Part shown: piece after piece, positions 33,729 through 42,226 of the stretch
How positions within the stretch are numbered: position 1 is the stretch's first letter
Layout of the letters: each line of letters starts with the position of its first letter
NCBI GenBank assembly: GCA_045636865.1
Contig: JAZTYJ010000001.1
Location: forward strand, 7,259-71,258
Length of the DNA: 64,000 bases
DNA from: SIG480 sp045636865
GTDB taxonomy: Bacteria > Bacillota > Clostridia > Oscillospirales > JAAYXM01
Direction: 5' to 3'
Notes under the pieces: generated by a model
The model's input: the letters and a program-made list of their open reading frames with translations, nothing else
What the model was told of the DNA's origin: nothing
The model's database searches: none
Translations under genes and position numbers: made by a program

Positions 33729-34859
33729 ATGAAGAAGATAAAAAGGAAGCGGGAGTTTTTGCTTCTTGCCGCAATTTTTTTGACGGTTGCGGTGGGAATA
33801 AGAATACTCTCAAACGAAAAGTTCGGATTAATGGCACAGGAGTACGTAGGAGAGATTTCAAATAATGAAGCGTTTTTGCGTCATGCAATATCCGGTGAGA
33901 CGCAAATTGTTAAAAGCGAAGATGAACGGCTTGTAAAAATTCTTGCGAGCGAAACGGCGCTTGAAATAAAAAATGAAGCCAAAGAAGAGAAAACAGAGGC
34001 CGTGCCTGAAAGTAAAAAGGAAAACCTTGTTGTCTGGGAGTATGTCCCGGGCGGTGAGAGACGCGCGAATACATATCCGATAGAAAATATAACGATAAGT
34101 CCGAAAGGCGATAAAGGGTATGTGAGGTATGAAAATATAGTTTTAAAAAACGACAGTTCAAAGGGAGTTGACTTAAAGTGGCTTCTGTCTGCAAAGCTCC
34201 CGTTTGAGTTAAAGGGAAAAGGACCTCATGTGCTTATTGTCCATACCCACGGCAGTGAAGCGTATTTTCCGCAGGGGAAGGAAGAATATACGCTTACAGA
34301 CGTTGAGAGAACGTCTGACAAGAGGTATAACGTTATAAGAATAGGTGACGAGCTTGAAAAAGTGCTAAAGGATAACGGTATATCCGTCATCCACGACAGG
34401 AATATATACGACAGTCCGTCTTACAACGGCTCGTATACACGAACGCTTGACGCGATAGGTCAGGCGTTGAAGAAAAATCCGTCGATCAAGGTAGTTCTTG
34501 ATATCCACCGCGATGCGATGACATCATCCGACGGAACAAAATACCGCACGGTAACAAATATTGACGGAAAGCAGTTTGCTCAGCTGATGCTTGTAATGTC
34601 AACGGGAGAAAGCGGGCTTCCTCATCCTGACTGGGCAGAAAATTTAAAGCTTGCAGTTAAGGTGCAGAATGTGATGTCGAAAAAATATCCGAACATAATG
34701 CGCCCGATAAACTTAAGAAAAGAGAGGTTCAATATGCACGCGACAAAGGGCTCAATGCTTGTTGAGGTCGGAACGAGTGCAAACTCCGTCGGTGAGGCGA
34801 TAGAGTCGATAAAGCTTTTCGGAAAAGAGCTTTCAACCATCTTGAAAACAGCAAAATAA
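33729..34859 (+). CDS. spoIIP: Stage II sporulation protein P (peptidoglycan hydrolase)
   Basis: A 376-residue bitopic membrane enzyme that, with SpoIID and SpoIIM, degrades septal peptidoglycan to drive engulfment. Residues 9-28 are the membrane anchor; 40-150 are a variable linker with charged residues; from about 158 on comes the amidase/endopeptidase domain with VLIVHTHGSEAYFP, VLDIHRDAM and MLVEVGTSANSVGEA, giving the zinc ligands His, Glu and His. It directly follows the yabR terminator and is monocistronic. I looked for sigma-E or sigma-F promoters upstream and found only weak matches. Confidence 0.92.
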   Translation: MKKIKRKREFLLLAAIFLTVAVGIRILSNEKFGLMAQEYVGEISNNEAFLRHAISGETQIVKSEDERLVKILASETALEIKNEAKEEKTEAVPESKKENLVVWEYVPGGERRANTYPIENITISPKGDKGYVRYENIVLKNDSSKGVDLKWLLSAKLPFELKGKGPHVLIVHTHGSEAYFPQGKEEYTLTDVERTSDKRYNVIRIGDELEKVLKDNGISVIHDRNIYDSPSYNGSYTRTLDAIGQALKKNPSIKVVLDIHRDAMTSSDGTKYRTVTNIDGKQFAQLMLVMSTGESGLPHPDWAENLKLAVKVQNVMSKKYPNIMRPINLRKERFNMHATKGSMLVEVGTSANSVGEAIESIKLFGKELSTILKTAK

Positions 34860-34890
34860 AAACAGGCTCCCGTAAACGGGAGCCTGTTTT
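34859..34890. terminator. Bidirectional terminator between spoIIP and the membrane protein gene
   Basis: A perfect 15-bp stem AAAACAGGCTCCCGT/ACGGGAGCCTGTTTT with a 2-nt loop and T runs on both outer sides. It overlaps the stop of the convergent gene. Confidence 0.85.
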
Positions 34891-35567
34891 TATTTTTTGC
34901 GATTCTTTTTGAAAATTGAAAGATATCCGATTATGACGACGAAGAACGCGCCAACAGCATCGATTATGAGATCTTTCATAGTATCGGAAAGTGCGCTTTG
35001 CCCGATAAGCAGAGTTCCGTCGGAAGTTCTGAATTTCTGCATATTGAGCCCGAAAAGTGCATCGCCCGAAAACTCATATATTTCCCACGCTGCACCTGCC
35101 GCGAGTGCAAAACAGAATGCGAAAAGGCAGACAAATAATGGACTTAAGGTAACTTTTACCTTTTCGGAGTCGTTGAGGATGCTTACAAGGATAAAGCCGA
35201 ATGCTCCGAGCATAGCTCCCGAAAATGCGTGGAGAACAGTATCCCAATGCGGGATGATGTAGTAAAAATTTCTCACCTCACCGAGATAAATTGCGCAGTA
35301 GAGAAAAAGAAAATAGAGAACTGTCATATAGTTCGGAATCTCAAACGACCATTTTCTCTCAAGAAATGACGGAAGACCTATAACAAGAACACCGAGCATA
35401 CACTGCAAAAGCATAAGTACATAATCGCTTCTCAGATTTTCGTTTTCAACATATCCCGAAACCGACGGAGCGGTTATGATTTTTATTATTGAGTACACAA
35501 TGGAAAAGATAAGTGTCGAAAAAACAAAAATTCCAATACACTTTTTAAAGTTTAGTTTATTTTTCAT
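34890..35567 (-). CDS. Polytopic membrane protein, DUF2238/YjdF-like
   Basis: A 225-residue protein with about six hydrophobic segments. The central motif PHWDTVLHAFSGAMLGAFGF followed by GAAWEIYEFSGDALFG and the late DTMKDLIIDAVGAF resemble the DUF2238/YjdF family, whose acidic and His residues lie in membrane helices and whose function is not known. ATG 35567 has AGAGGTG 6 bp upstream; the frame is open to 35576 with a GTG that overlaps this site. Single gene, convergent with spoIIP. Assignment to the family is from memory of motif pattern only. Confidence 0.55.
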   Translation of the reverse strand: MKNKLNFKKCIGIFVFSTLIFSIVYSIIKIITAPSVSGYVENENLRSDYVLMLLQCMLGVLVIGLPSFLERKWSFEIPNYMTVLYFLFLYCAIYLGEVRNFYYIIPHWDTVLHAFSGAMLGAFGFILVSILNDSEKVKVTLSPLFVCLFAFCFALAAGAAWEIYEFSGDALFGLNMQKFRTSDGTLLIGQSALSDTMKDLIIDAVGAFFVVIIGYLSIFKKNRKK

Positions 35568-35651
35568 ATCATACACCTCTTATAAAATTATATTCCCGCA
35601 AAAAAAGAAAGTCAACCGATATAAAGATTTAACTCAAAATGAAAGTTTTTA

Positions 35652-35680
35652 TTGAGTTATTGACAAAAATATAGTATAAT
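35652..35680 (+). promoter_or_regulatory. Promoter of the yloU-fakA-recG operon
   Basis: TTGAGT (35652-35657) and TATAAT (35675-35680), 17-bp spacing. An exact TTGACA at 35660-35665 overlaps, with only a poor -10 (TAATGA) at 17 bp. Confidence 0.55.
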
Positions 35681-35721
35681 AATAATGAACGCGAATTGGC
35701 GTTAAGTAAGGAGGACTGTTT

Positions 35722-36069
35722 ATGATAATCAATAACGAAAAAGGTTCGATAGAGATTACCAATGAGGTTTTCACGGTTATTGCAGGTGATGCCGCTACAA
35801 ATTGTTTCGGCGTCCGCGGTATGGCATACAAAAACGTTAAGGACGGAATTGTCAGCCTTCTCAAGCGCGAGAATATGGCAAAGGGCATCAGCGTTACGTT
35901 TGAAGACGAAAAAGTCAATATAGATGTTCACATCATAGTTGAACACGGTGTAAATATTCCGGCTATCTGTGAGTCGATAATCAACGAGGTTAAATATAAC
36001 GTTGAACGTGTTACCAGGGTTAACGTAGGACGCGTCAACGTCAACGTTGCTTCGGTAATGGCAGAGTAA
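35722..36069 (+). CDS. Asp23/Gls24 family protein (YloU-like)
   Basis: A 115-residue alkaline-shock-type protein: GSIEITNEVFTVIAGDAATN, CFGVRGMAYKNVKDG, and the repeated NVERVTRVNVGRVNVNVASV. Asp23 proteins form membrane-associated assemblies in Staphylococcus and are linked to envelope stress; YloU precedes fakA (yloV) in most Bacillota, as here (13 bp). TAAGGAGG ribosome site. Function in detail is unknown. Confidence 0.92.
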   Translation: MIINNEKGSIEITNEVFTVIAGDAATNCFGVRGMAYKNVKDGIVSLLKRENMAKGISVTFEDEKVNIDVHIIVEHGVNIPAICESIINEVKYNVERVTRVNVGRVNVNVASVMAE

Positions 36070-36082
36070 CGGAGGTGTCGTT

Positions 36083-37720
36083 TTGAAAGAAAAGATTACG
36101 GCCGCAGAATTTAAAAGAATGGTTATTTCTGCTTCTGCGGCGATAGATAACAATAAGCAAAAGCTTAATGAACTTAACGTTTTCCCGGTGCCTGACGGCG
36201 ATACGGGTACAAATATGTCGCTCACGGCACGTGCGGCGGCGCAGGCTCTTGCAGGCGCAAATCCCGAAACGGTAGGAGAGGCAACTTCTGTTGCCGCAAG
36301 CGCACTTCTTCGCGGTGCGCGCGGAAATTCGGGCGTTATTCTCTCACTTTTATTCCGTGGCTTTGCAAAGGCTTGTGCAAACGAAAAGGAGCTTGATGCA
36401 AAGGGCCTTTCGCGCGCACTTTCATCAGGTGTTGAGGCGGCTTACCGCGCGGTTATGAAGCCGGCAGAGGGAACAATTCTTTCGGTTTCGCGTGTGGCGG
36501 CGGAAAAGGCAACGGAGATGACAGACGGCGGATGCACGGATGTTGATGAAGTGTTTGTCGGACTCATCGAAGCCGCAAGGGTAGCACTCGACAACACAAT
36601 GGAGCAGAATCCCGTTCTCAAAAAAGCGGGAGTTGTCGATGCCGGCGGTTGCGGATGGCTTCTTGTTTTGGAGGCTATGCAGTCAACCCTTTTAGGTAAC
36701 GATGTTGTTCTTCTCTCCGGTGAAGAGGTGGTCGCGTCGGGCGGTGCATCGTTTGCCCAGTCTGACGAGGAGATTACATTTGCATACTGCACGGAGTTTA
36801 TCATAAACTTAAGTAAAGCGGGCAAAGAGCTCTCGCCGGGAAAGCTCCGTGCATATCTTGAAACAATCGGCGATTGCGTCGTTGTTGTTGACGATGATGA
36901 TATTATAAAGGTTCATGTTCATACAAATGAGCCCGACCGTGCACTCGGACGCGCTCTTACTTATGGTGAACTTACAAACATAAAGATAGACAATATGCGC
37001 TATCAGCACAGCGAAAATGAAGCTGTGGCGGCGGATAACACACCGAAAATCGCAGCGCCCGAAACAAGATACGGCTTTGCTGTTGTTGCGGCCGGTGAGG
37101 GTATTTCGAGTGTATTCCGCGACCTTGGTGCAAATACACTCATCGAGGGCGGACAGACGATGAATCCGTCGACAGATGACATTCTTGCGGCGATAAACGC
37201 AACCCCGTCAGAGATTGTTTTTGTTCTTCCGAACAACAAGAATATCATTATGGCGGCACAGCAGACAGTTGAGCTTACGGAAAAGACGGTTATCGTTCTT
37301 GAAACGAAAACAATTCCGCAGGGAATTTCGGCGATGCTCGCATTCAACCCGGATGCAGAGCCTGAGGAAAACCTTTCGGTAATGAGCGAGGCTACAAAGA
37401 ACGTCTCAACCGGCTCAATAACGTATGCCGCAAGAGATAGCGAGTTTGACGGTTACTCCATAAAAGAGGGAGAATATCTCGCTCTCAACGAAGGAAAGCT
37501 TGCCGCATCAGGAAAGGACCTCGGTGAAGTTGCAAAACAGCTCGTCTCACAGATGGGAATTGAAGACAAGGGCTTTGTAACGGTGTTTTACGGTGAGGGT
37601 GTAACAGAGGCAGATGCCGGCACGGTTGAGGCTATCTGCAAGGGTGAGGCGAAGGATGCCGAAGTTATGCTTCTTGACGGCGGACAGCCGGTTTACTATT
37701 ATTTGATTTCAGCGGAGTAG
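36083..37720 (+). CDS. fakA: Fatty acid kinase catalytic subunit FakA (DAK2 domain)
   Basis: A 545-residue DAK2/DegV-linked kinase that phosphorylates FakB-bound exogenous fatty acids so that they can enter phospholipid synthesis. The N-terminal DAK2 domain has VFPVPDGDTGTNMSLT at about 33-48 (aspartates binding Mg-ATP) and RGARGNSGVILSLLFRG; the C-terminal third is the DAK1_2-like domain. The start is TTG 36083 with GGAGG 8 bp ahead. A DegV/FakB-type protein that could deliver the fatty acid is encoded at 44647-45498. recG follows after 4 bp, as in other Bacillota. Confidence 0.92.
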   Translation: MKEKITAAEFKRMVISASAAIDNNKQKLNELNVFPVPDGDTGTNMSLTARAAAQALAGANPETVGEATSVAASALLRGARGNSGVILSLLFRGFAKACANEKELDAKGLSRALSSGVEAAYRAVMKPAEGTILSVSRVAAEKATEMTDGGCTDVDEVFVGLIEAARVALDNTMEQNPVLKKAGVVDAGGCGWLLVLEAMQSTLLGNDVVLLSGEEVVASGGASFAQSDEEITFAYCTEFIINLSKAGKELSPGKLRAYLETIGDCVVVVDDDDIIKVHVHTNEPDRALGRALTYGELTNIKIDNMRYQHSENEAVAADNTPKIAAPETRYGFAVVAAGEGISSVFRDLGANTLIEGGQTMNPSTDDILAAINATPSEIVFVLPNNKNIIMAAQQTVELTEKTVIVLETKTIPQGISAMLAFNPDAEPEENLSVMSEATKNVSTGSITYAARDSEFDGYSIKEGEYLALNEGKLAASGKDLGEVAKQLVSQMGIEDKGFVTVFYGEGVTEADAGTVEAICKGEAKDAEVMLLDGGQPVYYYLISAE

Positions 37721-37724
37721 TTTT

Positions 37725-39791
37725 ATGACAATGCCTGACTTGAACACGGGAATAAGATTTTTAAAGGGCGTAGGGGAAAAACGTGCCGAGGCTTTTTCGA
37801 AGCTTGGCATATTTACCGTGCGCGATCTTCTCAATTTCTTTCCGAGAGATTATGAAGACAGACGAAAATCACTCGATATTTCTTCGCTTCAGGCAGGGGA
37901 TAAAGCTTGCATCCGTGCAACCGTTGCATCGGTTGTGAGAACGCGCAAAATCAGACGTGGTTTTACCGTTTCGGAGTTTCGCGCGGTTGACGAAACAGGT
38001 GGCATAAATATTGTATTTTTTAATCAGAAATACAGTGTTGAAAGACTTGTTTCGGGCAAAAAGTATATTTTTTACGGTAAAGTTGAAGAGCGTGCAGGAC
38101 GGCTCGCCATGACAAATCCGACATTTGAAAACGAGGATAGCTCGGGTGTGAAAACCGGAGCTATCCTTCCGATTTATCCTCTCACTTCGGGGATTTCGGC
38201 GGATATGTTGAGGCAGGCTGAGAGATGCGCGCTTTCATTGTTTTCTGAGGGGCTTTCAGAGTGTATCCCGGAGGAAATACGGAGAAAATACAAGCTTGCA
38301 CACATCGGATATTCATACAACGAAATTCATTTTCCGTCAGGTGAAGAGGAACTTGAAATCGCAAAACGCAGATTGGTTTTTGAGGAGCTTTTTGTGCTCT
38401 CTCTCGGACTTATGCACCTTCGTGAGCGACGAGATGAAGAAGAGGGTATTGCGATTGAAAAAACGGATGCAAAAGAATTTTTTGATTCCCTTCCGTTTAA
38501 GATGACAAATGCACAGCTTCGCGTTTGCAGTGAGGTGTGTGCAGATATGCAGAGAAAGAGACCTATGAACAGAATTGTTCAGGGGGATGTCGGCTCCGGT
38601 AAAACTGCGGTTGCGGCATATGCGGCGTATGTTTCGTATATAAACAAGCTTCAGACGGTGCTTATGGTGCCGACGGAGATTCTCGCAGAACAGCATTTTG
38701 AGTCGCTCAAAGGTCAGCTTTCGTCTCTTGGTATGAGGTGCGAGCTTCTTTGCGGAAGCACAAAAGCAGCGGAAAAGAGAAGAATCAAGGAAGAATGCAA
38801 AAACGGCGAGATTGACCTTCTTATAGGAACCCACGCCGTTATAAGCGAGGATGTTGACTTTAAAATGTTAGGTCTTATGATAGTTGACGAGCAGCACCGT
38901 TTTGGTGTCCGTCAGCGCGCAAGCCTTGCGGCGAAAGGTAAAAATCCGCATCAGCTTGTTATGTCGGCAACTCCGATTCCGAGGTCTCTTGCACTCATCA
39001 TGTACGGTGACCTTGACATTTCGATAATAGATGAGCTCCCGCCGGGAAGAAAGCCGGTTGATACGCTTATCGTAAACGATTCAAAGCGCAATGACGCGTA
39101 TCAGTTTATAAACAAACAGCTTGAAGAGGGGCATCAGGCATATATCGTTTGTCCGATGATAGATGAGGATGAGGAGAGCGAGCTTCGCTCGGTGGAAACA
39201 TTTGCAAAAGAGCTTTCCGAAAATGTCTTCAAAGGAAAGAGGATAGCGGTGCTTCACGGAAAAATGAAGCAGAAAGAAAAAGATGCCGTCATGAAGAGCT
39301 TTGCGATGGGAGAGACTTCGGCAATCGTTGCGACAACTGTTATTGAAGTCGGCGTAAATGTTCCGAATGCAACGGTTATGGCGATAGAAAACTCGGAACG
39401 ATTCGGACTTTCTCAACTTCATCAGCTTCGCGGTCGCGTTGGTCGCGGTGAGGCAAAGTCGTATTGCATACTTTTCTCAAACGTTGCAAAAGCAAGCCTT
39501 GCAGGAGAGAGACTTTCAGCACTCCGCGAGACGAGTGATGGTTTTAAAATATCAGAAGAAGATTTGCGCCTTCGCGGACCGGGTGATTTCTTCGGCACAC
39601 GTCAGCACGGCCTTCCGACACTTAAAATCGCGAGCTTTATGTCTGATATGCGAGTACTTGAGGCGGCAAAGAATGAAGCACAGAGGATTGTTGAAAGAGA
39701 TAGAGGACTGACACTTCCGGAGCATAAGCTTCTTGCGATGCGAATTAGAGAAATGTTTGATATAACGGTAGCAAAAAATTCATTTAACTGA
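37725..39791 (+). CDS. recG: ATP-dependent DNA helicase RecG
   Basis: A 688-residue superfamily 2 helicase that regresses stalled forks and branch-migrates Holliday junctions. N-terminal wedge/OB domain (LNFFPRDYEDRRK to about 165), Walker A GDVGSGKTAVAAYAA at about 287, DEQH box MIVDEQHRFGVRQR at about 385, motif VMSATPIPRSLAL, and the C-terminal QLRGRVGRGEAKSYC with TRG motif region. Length is typical. ATG 37725 follows GGAG. It is third in the yloU-fakA-recG operon. Confidence 0.96.
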   Translation: MTMPDLNTGIRFLKGVGEKRAEAFSKLGIFTVRDLLNFFPRDYEDRRKSLDISSLQAGDKACIRATVASVVRTRKIRRGFTVSEFRAVDETGGINIVFFNQKYSVERLVSGKKYIFYGKVEERAGRLAMTNPTFENEDSSGVKTGAILPIYPLTSGISADMLRQAERCALSLFSEGLSECIPEEIRRKYKLAHIGYSYNEIHFPSGEEELEIAKRRLVFEELFVLSLGLMHLRERRDEEEGIAIEKTDAKEFFDSLPFKMTNAQLRVCSEVCADMQRKRPMNRIVQGDVGSGKTAVAAYAAYVSYINKLQTVLMVPTEILAEQHFESLKGQLSSLGMRCELLCGSTKAAEKRRIKEECKNGEIDLLIGTHAVISEDVDFKMLGLMIVDEQHRFGVRQRASLAAKGKNPHQLVMSATPIPRSLALIMYGDLDISIIDELPPGRKPVDTLIVNDSKRNDAYQFINKQLEEGHQAYIVCPMIDEDEESELRSVETFAKELSENVFKGKRIAVLHGKMKQKEKDAVMKSFAMGETSAIVATTVIEVGVNVPNATVMAIENSERFGLSQLHQLRGRVGRGEAKSYCILFSNVAKASLAGERLSALRETSDGFKISEEDLRLRGPGDFFGTRQHGLPTLKIASFMSDMRVLEAAKNEAQRIVERDRGLTLPEHKLLAMRIREMFDITVAKNSFN

Positions 39792-39807
39792 TTTTGGAGG
39801 CTTTGAA

Positions 39808-40629
39808 ATGACAGATATGTATAAAAAACTTGAGGTCGCCCTTTCCGTAATAAGAGAAAAAACGGATTTTGTTCCGCGAGTTGGACTTGTTCTCGGATCG
39901 GGCCTTGGAGATTTTGCAGAGGGCGATGACATAGTGGCGGAGGTTTCATACAGCGACATTCCCGGATTTCCGACATCCTCAGTAGTCGGGCACAAGGGAA
40001 GATTCGTGTTCAAATATGTAGAAGGTGTGCCGTGTGTTATAATGCAGGGACGTGTGCACCACTATGAGGGCTACGAAACGCAGAAGGTCGTTATGCCGAT
40101 TCGTCTTATGCGGCTTATGGGAGCAGAAACACTCTTTCTGACAAACGCGGCAGGCGGTATAAACAAGGCATTTTCAGAGGGTGCGCTGATGCTTATATCA
40201 GACCATATTTCAAGCCTCGTTCCGTCTCCGCTTATCGGTGAGAATATCGATGAGCTCGGTGTGAGATTTCCTGATATGAGTGTGGTTTATGACAAAGAAC
40301 TCCGCGAAAAGATAAAAAGATGCGCAAAGGAGCTTTCGATAGAGATTCATGAGGGTGTCTATATTCAGACGACAGGCCCGAATTACGAAACTCCGGCAGA
40401 AATCCGTGCGTATGAAATTTTGGGCGCGGATGCCGTCGGTATGAGTACGGCGTGCGAAGCTATGGCGGCAAGACATATGGGAATGCGTGTCTGCGGAATA
40501 AGCTGTATTTCAAATATGGCGGCAGGGCTTAACCCGGCACCGCTTTCACACGAGGACATAAAGGCTATGGCGGAAAAAATTGGCGATAGCTTCAAAACAC
40601 TTGTAGCAAGCGCGATTTCAAAGATGTAA
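39808..40629 (+). CDS. punA: Purine-nucleoside phosphorylase (type II, trimeric)
   Basis: A 273-residue PNP cleaving (deoxy)inosine and (deoxy)guanosine with phosphate. Motifs: VGLVLGSGLGDF (phosphate site) at about 25-36, HKGRFVFKYVEGVP, MQGRVHHYEGY, LTNAAGGINK and TTGPNYETPAEIRAYEILGADAVGMSTACEA. The SCISNMAAGLN segment supplies the purine-binding Asn. It lies 16 bp after recG with TTGGAGG and ends at a bidirectional terminator facing guaB. Confidence 0.94.
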   Translation: MTDMYKKLEVALSVIREKTDFVPRVGLVLGSGLGDFAEGDDIVAEVSYSDIPGFPTSSVVGHKGRFVFKYVEGVPCVIMQGRVHHYEGYETQKVVMPIRLMRLMGAETLFLTNAAGGINKAFSEGALMLISDHISSLVPSPLIGENIDELGVRFPDMSVVYDKELREKIKRCAKELSIEIHEGVYIQTTGPNYETPAEIRAYEILGADAVGMSTACEAMAARHMGMRVCGISCISNMAAGLNPAPLSHEDIKAMAEKIGDSFKTLVASAISKM

Positions 40630-40631
40630 TA

Positions 40632-40664
40632 AAAAACTCCGTATGCAACGCATACGGAGTTTTT
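40632..40664. terminator. Bidirectional terminator between punA and guaB
   Basis: A perfect 15-bp stem AAAAACTCCGTATGC/GCATACGGAGTTTTT with an AAC loop. Confidence 0.9.
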
Positions 40665-40673
40665 ATTGTCTTA

Positions 40674-42137
40674 TTATGGGCTGACCGAATAGTTCGGAGC
40701 TTCTTTCGTGATGTAGATGTCGTGCGGATGGCTTTCCTTAAGACCTGCACCCGTAATCTTGATGAAACGACCGTTCTGGCGGAGAGCTTCAATGTTCTTT
40801 GCACCGCAGTAACCCATACCTGCGCGGAGACCGCCGATAAGCTGGAAGATGGTATCTCCTGCAGCACCCTTGTAGGGAACGCGACCTTCAACACCTTCGG
40901 GAACAAGCTTGCGGTTGTTATGCTGGAAGTAGCGGTCACGACCGCCCTTTGCCATAGCACCGAGAGAACCCATACCGCGGTATACCTTGAAGCGTCTGCC
41001 CTGGAACATTTCGAATTCACCCGGAGCCTCGTCACATCCTGCAAGGAGAGAACCGAGCATAACGACTGATGCACCTGCACAGATAGCCTTCGGAAGATCG
41101 CCTGAGTATTTGATACCGCCGTCTGCGATAACTGGAACGCCGAACTTGTCAGCAACCTCGGCTACGTTCATAACGGCAGTAACCTGCGGAACACCGATAC
41201 CTGCAACAACGCGTGTCGTACAGATAGCACCAGGACCCATACCGACCTTAACAGCGTCGGCACCTGCCTCAATGAGATCGCGGGCAGCCTCGGCTGTTGC
41301 GATGTTACCTGCGATGAGCTCAACGTGGGGGAATGCGTTTTTGATTTTTGTAACTGCGCGGACGATGTCGATATGATGACCGTGTGCGCTGTCGAAAGTG
41401 AAGACGTCAACTCCTGCATCCGAAAGAGCTTTTGCGCGGTCAAGGACGTCAGGTGTGTTGCCGATAGCGGCAGCAACGATAAGGCGGCCTTTTTCGTCTC
41501 TTGCAGAGTTCGGATAGCGGAGAGCCTTTTCGATGTCCTTTATTGTGATGAGACCGCGGAGTGCCATATTTTCATCAACAATCGGAAGCTTTTCGATTTT
41601 GTTTTTGCGGAGAATCTCTGTCGCATCCTCAAGAGTTGTGCCGACAGGAGCAGTAACAAGATTTTCCTTTGTCATAACTTCCGAAATCGGACGGCTGTAG
41701 TCTGTTTCAAACTTCATATCACGGTTTGTGATGATACCGATAAGCTTTCCGTTATCGCAGATGGGAACACCTGAGATGCGGTACTTGGCCATGAGGTCAT
41801 CGGCATCGCCGAGAGTCTTGTCAGGGCTTAAGAAGAACGGATTTGTGATAACACCGTTTTCGGAGCGTTTAACCATATCAACTTCCATTGCCTGTTCTTC
41901 AATTGTCATATTCTTGTGGATAACACCGATACCGCCTTCACGGGCAACAGCAATCGCCATACGGGATTCGGTAACAGTATCCATAGCGGCACTCATAACA
42001 GGGATGTTAAGAGAGAGGTTCTTTGTAAGACGAGTGGAAACATCGATATCTGCAGGGAGAATTTCGCTTTTTGCAGGAACCAAGAGCACGTCGTCAAACG
42101 TTAAGCCTTCGCCGCAAATCTTATTGCTTATATCCAT
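40674..42137 (-). CDS. guaB: IMP dehydrogenase
   Basis: A 487-residue enzyme oxidising IMP to XMP, the first step to GMP. The TIM barrel starts FDDVLLVPAKSEILPADID; two CBS domains are inserted at about 95-210 (allosteric nucleotide binding); the catalytic cysteine is in GPGAICTTRVVAGIG at about 305; the flap has YRGMGSLGAM. AAAGGAG precedes ATG 42137. It has its own promoter and shares a terminator with punA. No guanine riboswitch or XRE-type leader is visible in the 90-bp upstream region. Confidence 0.97.
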   Translation of the reverse strand: MDISNKICGEGLTFDDVLLVPAKSEILPADIDVSTRLTKNLSLNIPVMSAAMDTVTESRMAIAVAREGGIGVIHKNMTIEEQAMEVDMVKRSENGVITNPFFLSPDKTLGDADDLMAKYRISGVPICDNGKLIGIITNRDMKFETDYSRPISEVMTKENLVTAPVGTTLEDATEILRKNKIEKLPIVDENMALRGLITIKDIEKALRYPNSARDEKGRLIVAAAIGNTPDVLDRAKALSDAGVDVFTFDSAHGHHIDIVRAVTKIKNAFPHVELIAGNIATAEAARDLIEAGADAVKVGMGPGAICTTRVVAGIGVPQVTAVMNVAEVADKFGVPVIADGGIKYSGDLPKAICAGASVVMLGSLLAGCDEAPGEFEMFQGRRFKVYRGMGSLGAMAKGGRDRYFQHNNRKLVPEGVEGRVPYKGAAGDTIFQLIGGLRAGMGYCGAKNIEALRQNGRFIKITGAGLKESHPHDIYITKEAPNYSVSP

Positions 42138-42172
42138 AATCGCAACGCTCCTTTGTATTTTATTTAAAGTAT

Positions 42173-42202
42173 ATTTTACACCAAAAGGGTAGCTGTTGTC
42201 AA
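42173..42202 (-). promoter_or_regulatory. Promoter of guaB
   Basis: TTGACA (42197-42202) and TAAAAT (42173-42178), 18-bp spacing. Confidence 0.6.
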
Positions 42203-42226
42203 GGTTTCGGAGCGCATAATTCGCGA

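Noticed and set aside
35629..36225. 198-codon minus-strand open frame over the Asp23-like gene and fakA start
   Set aside because: Antisense shadow; the plus-strand genes are conserved and have strong ribosome sites.
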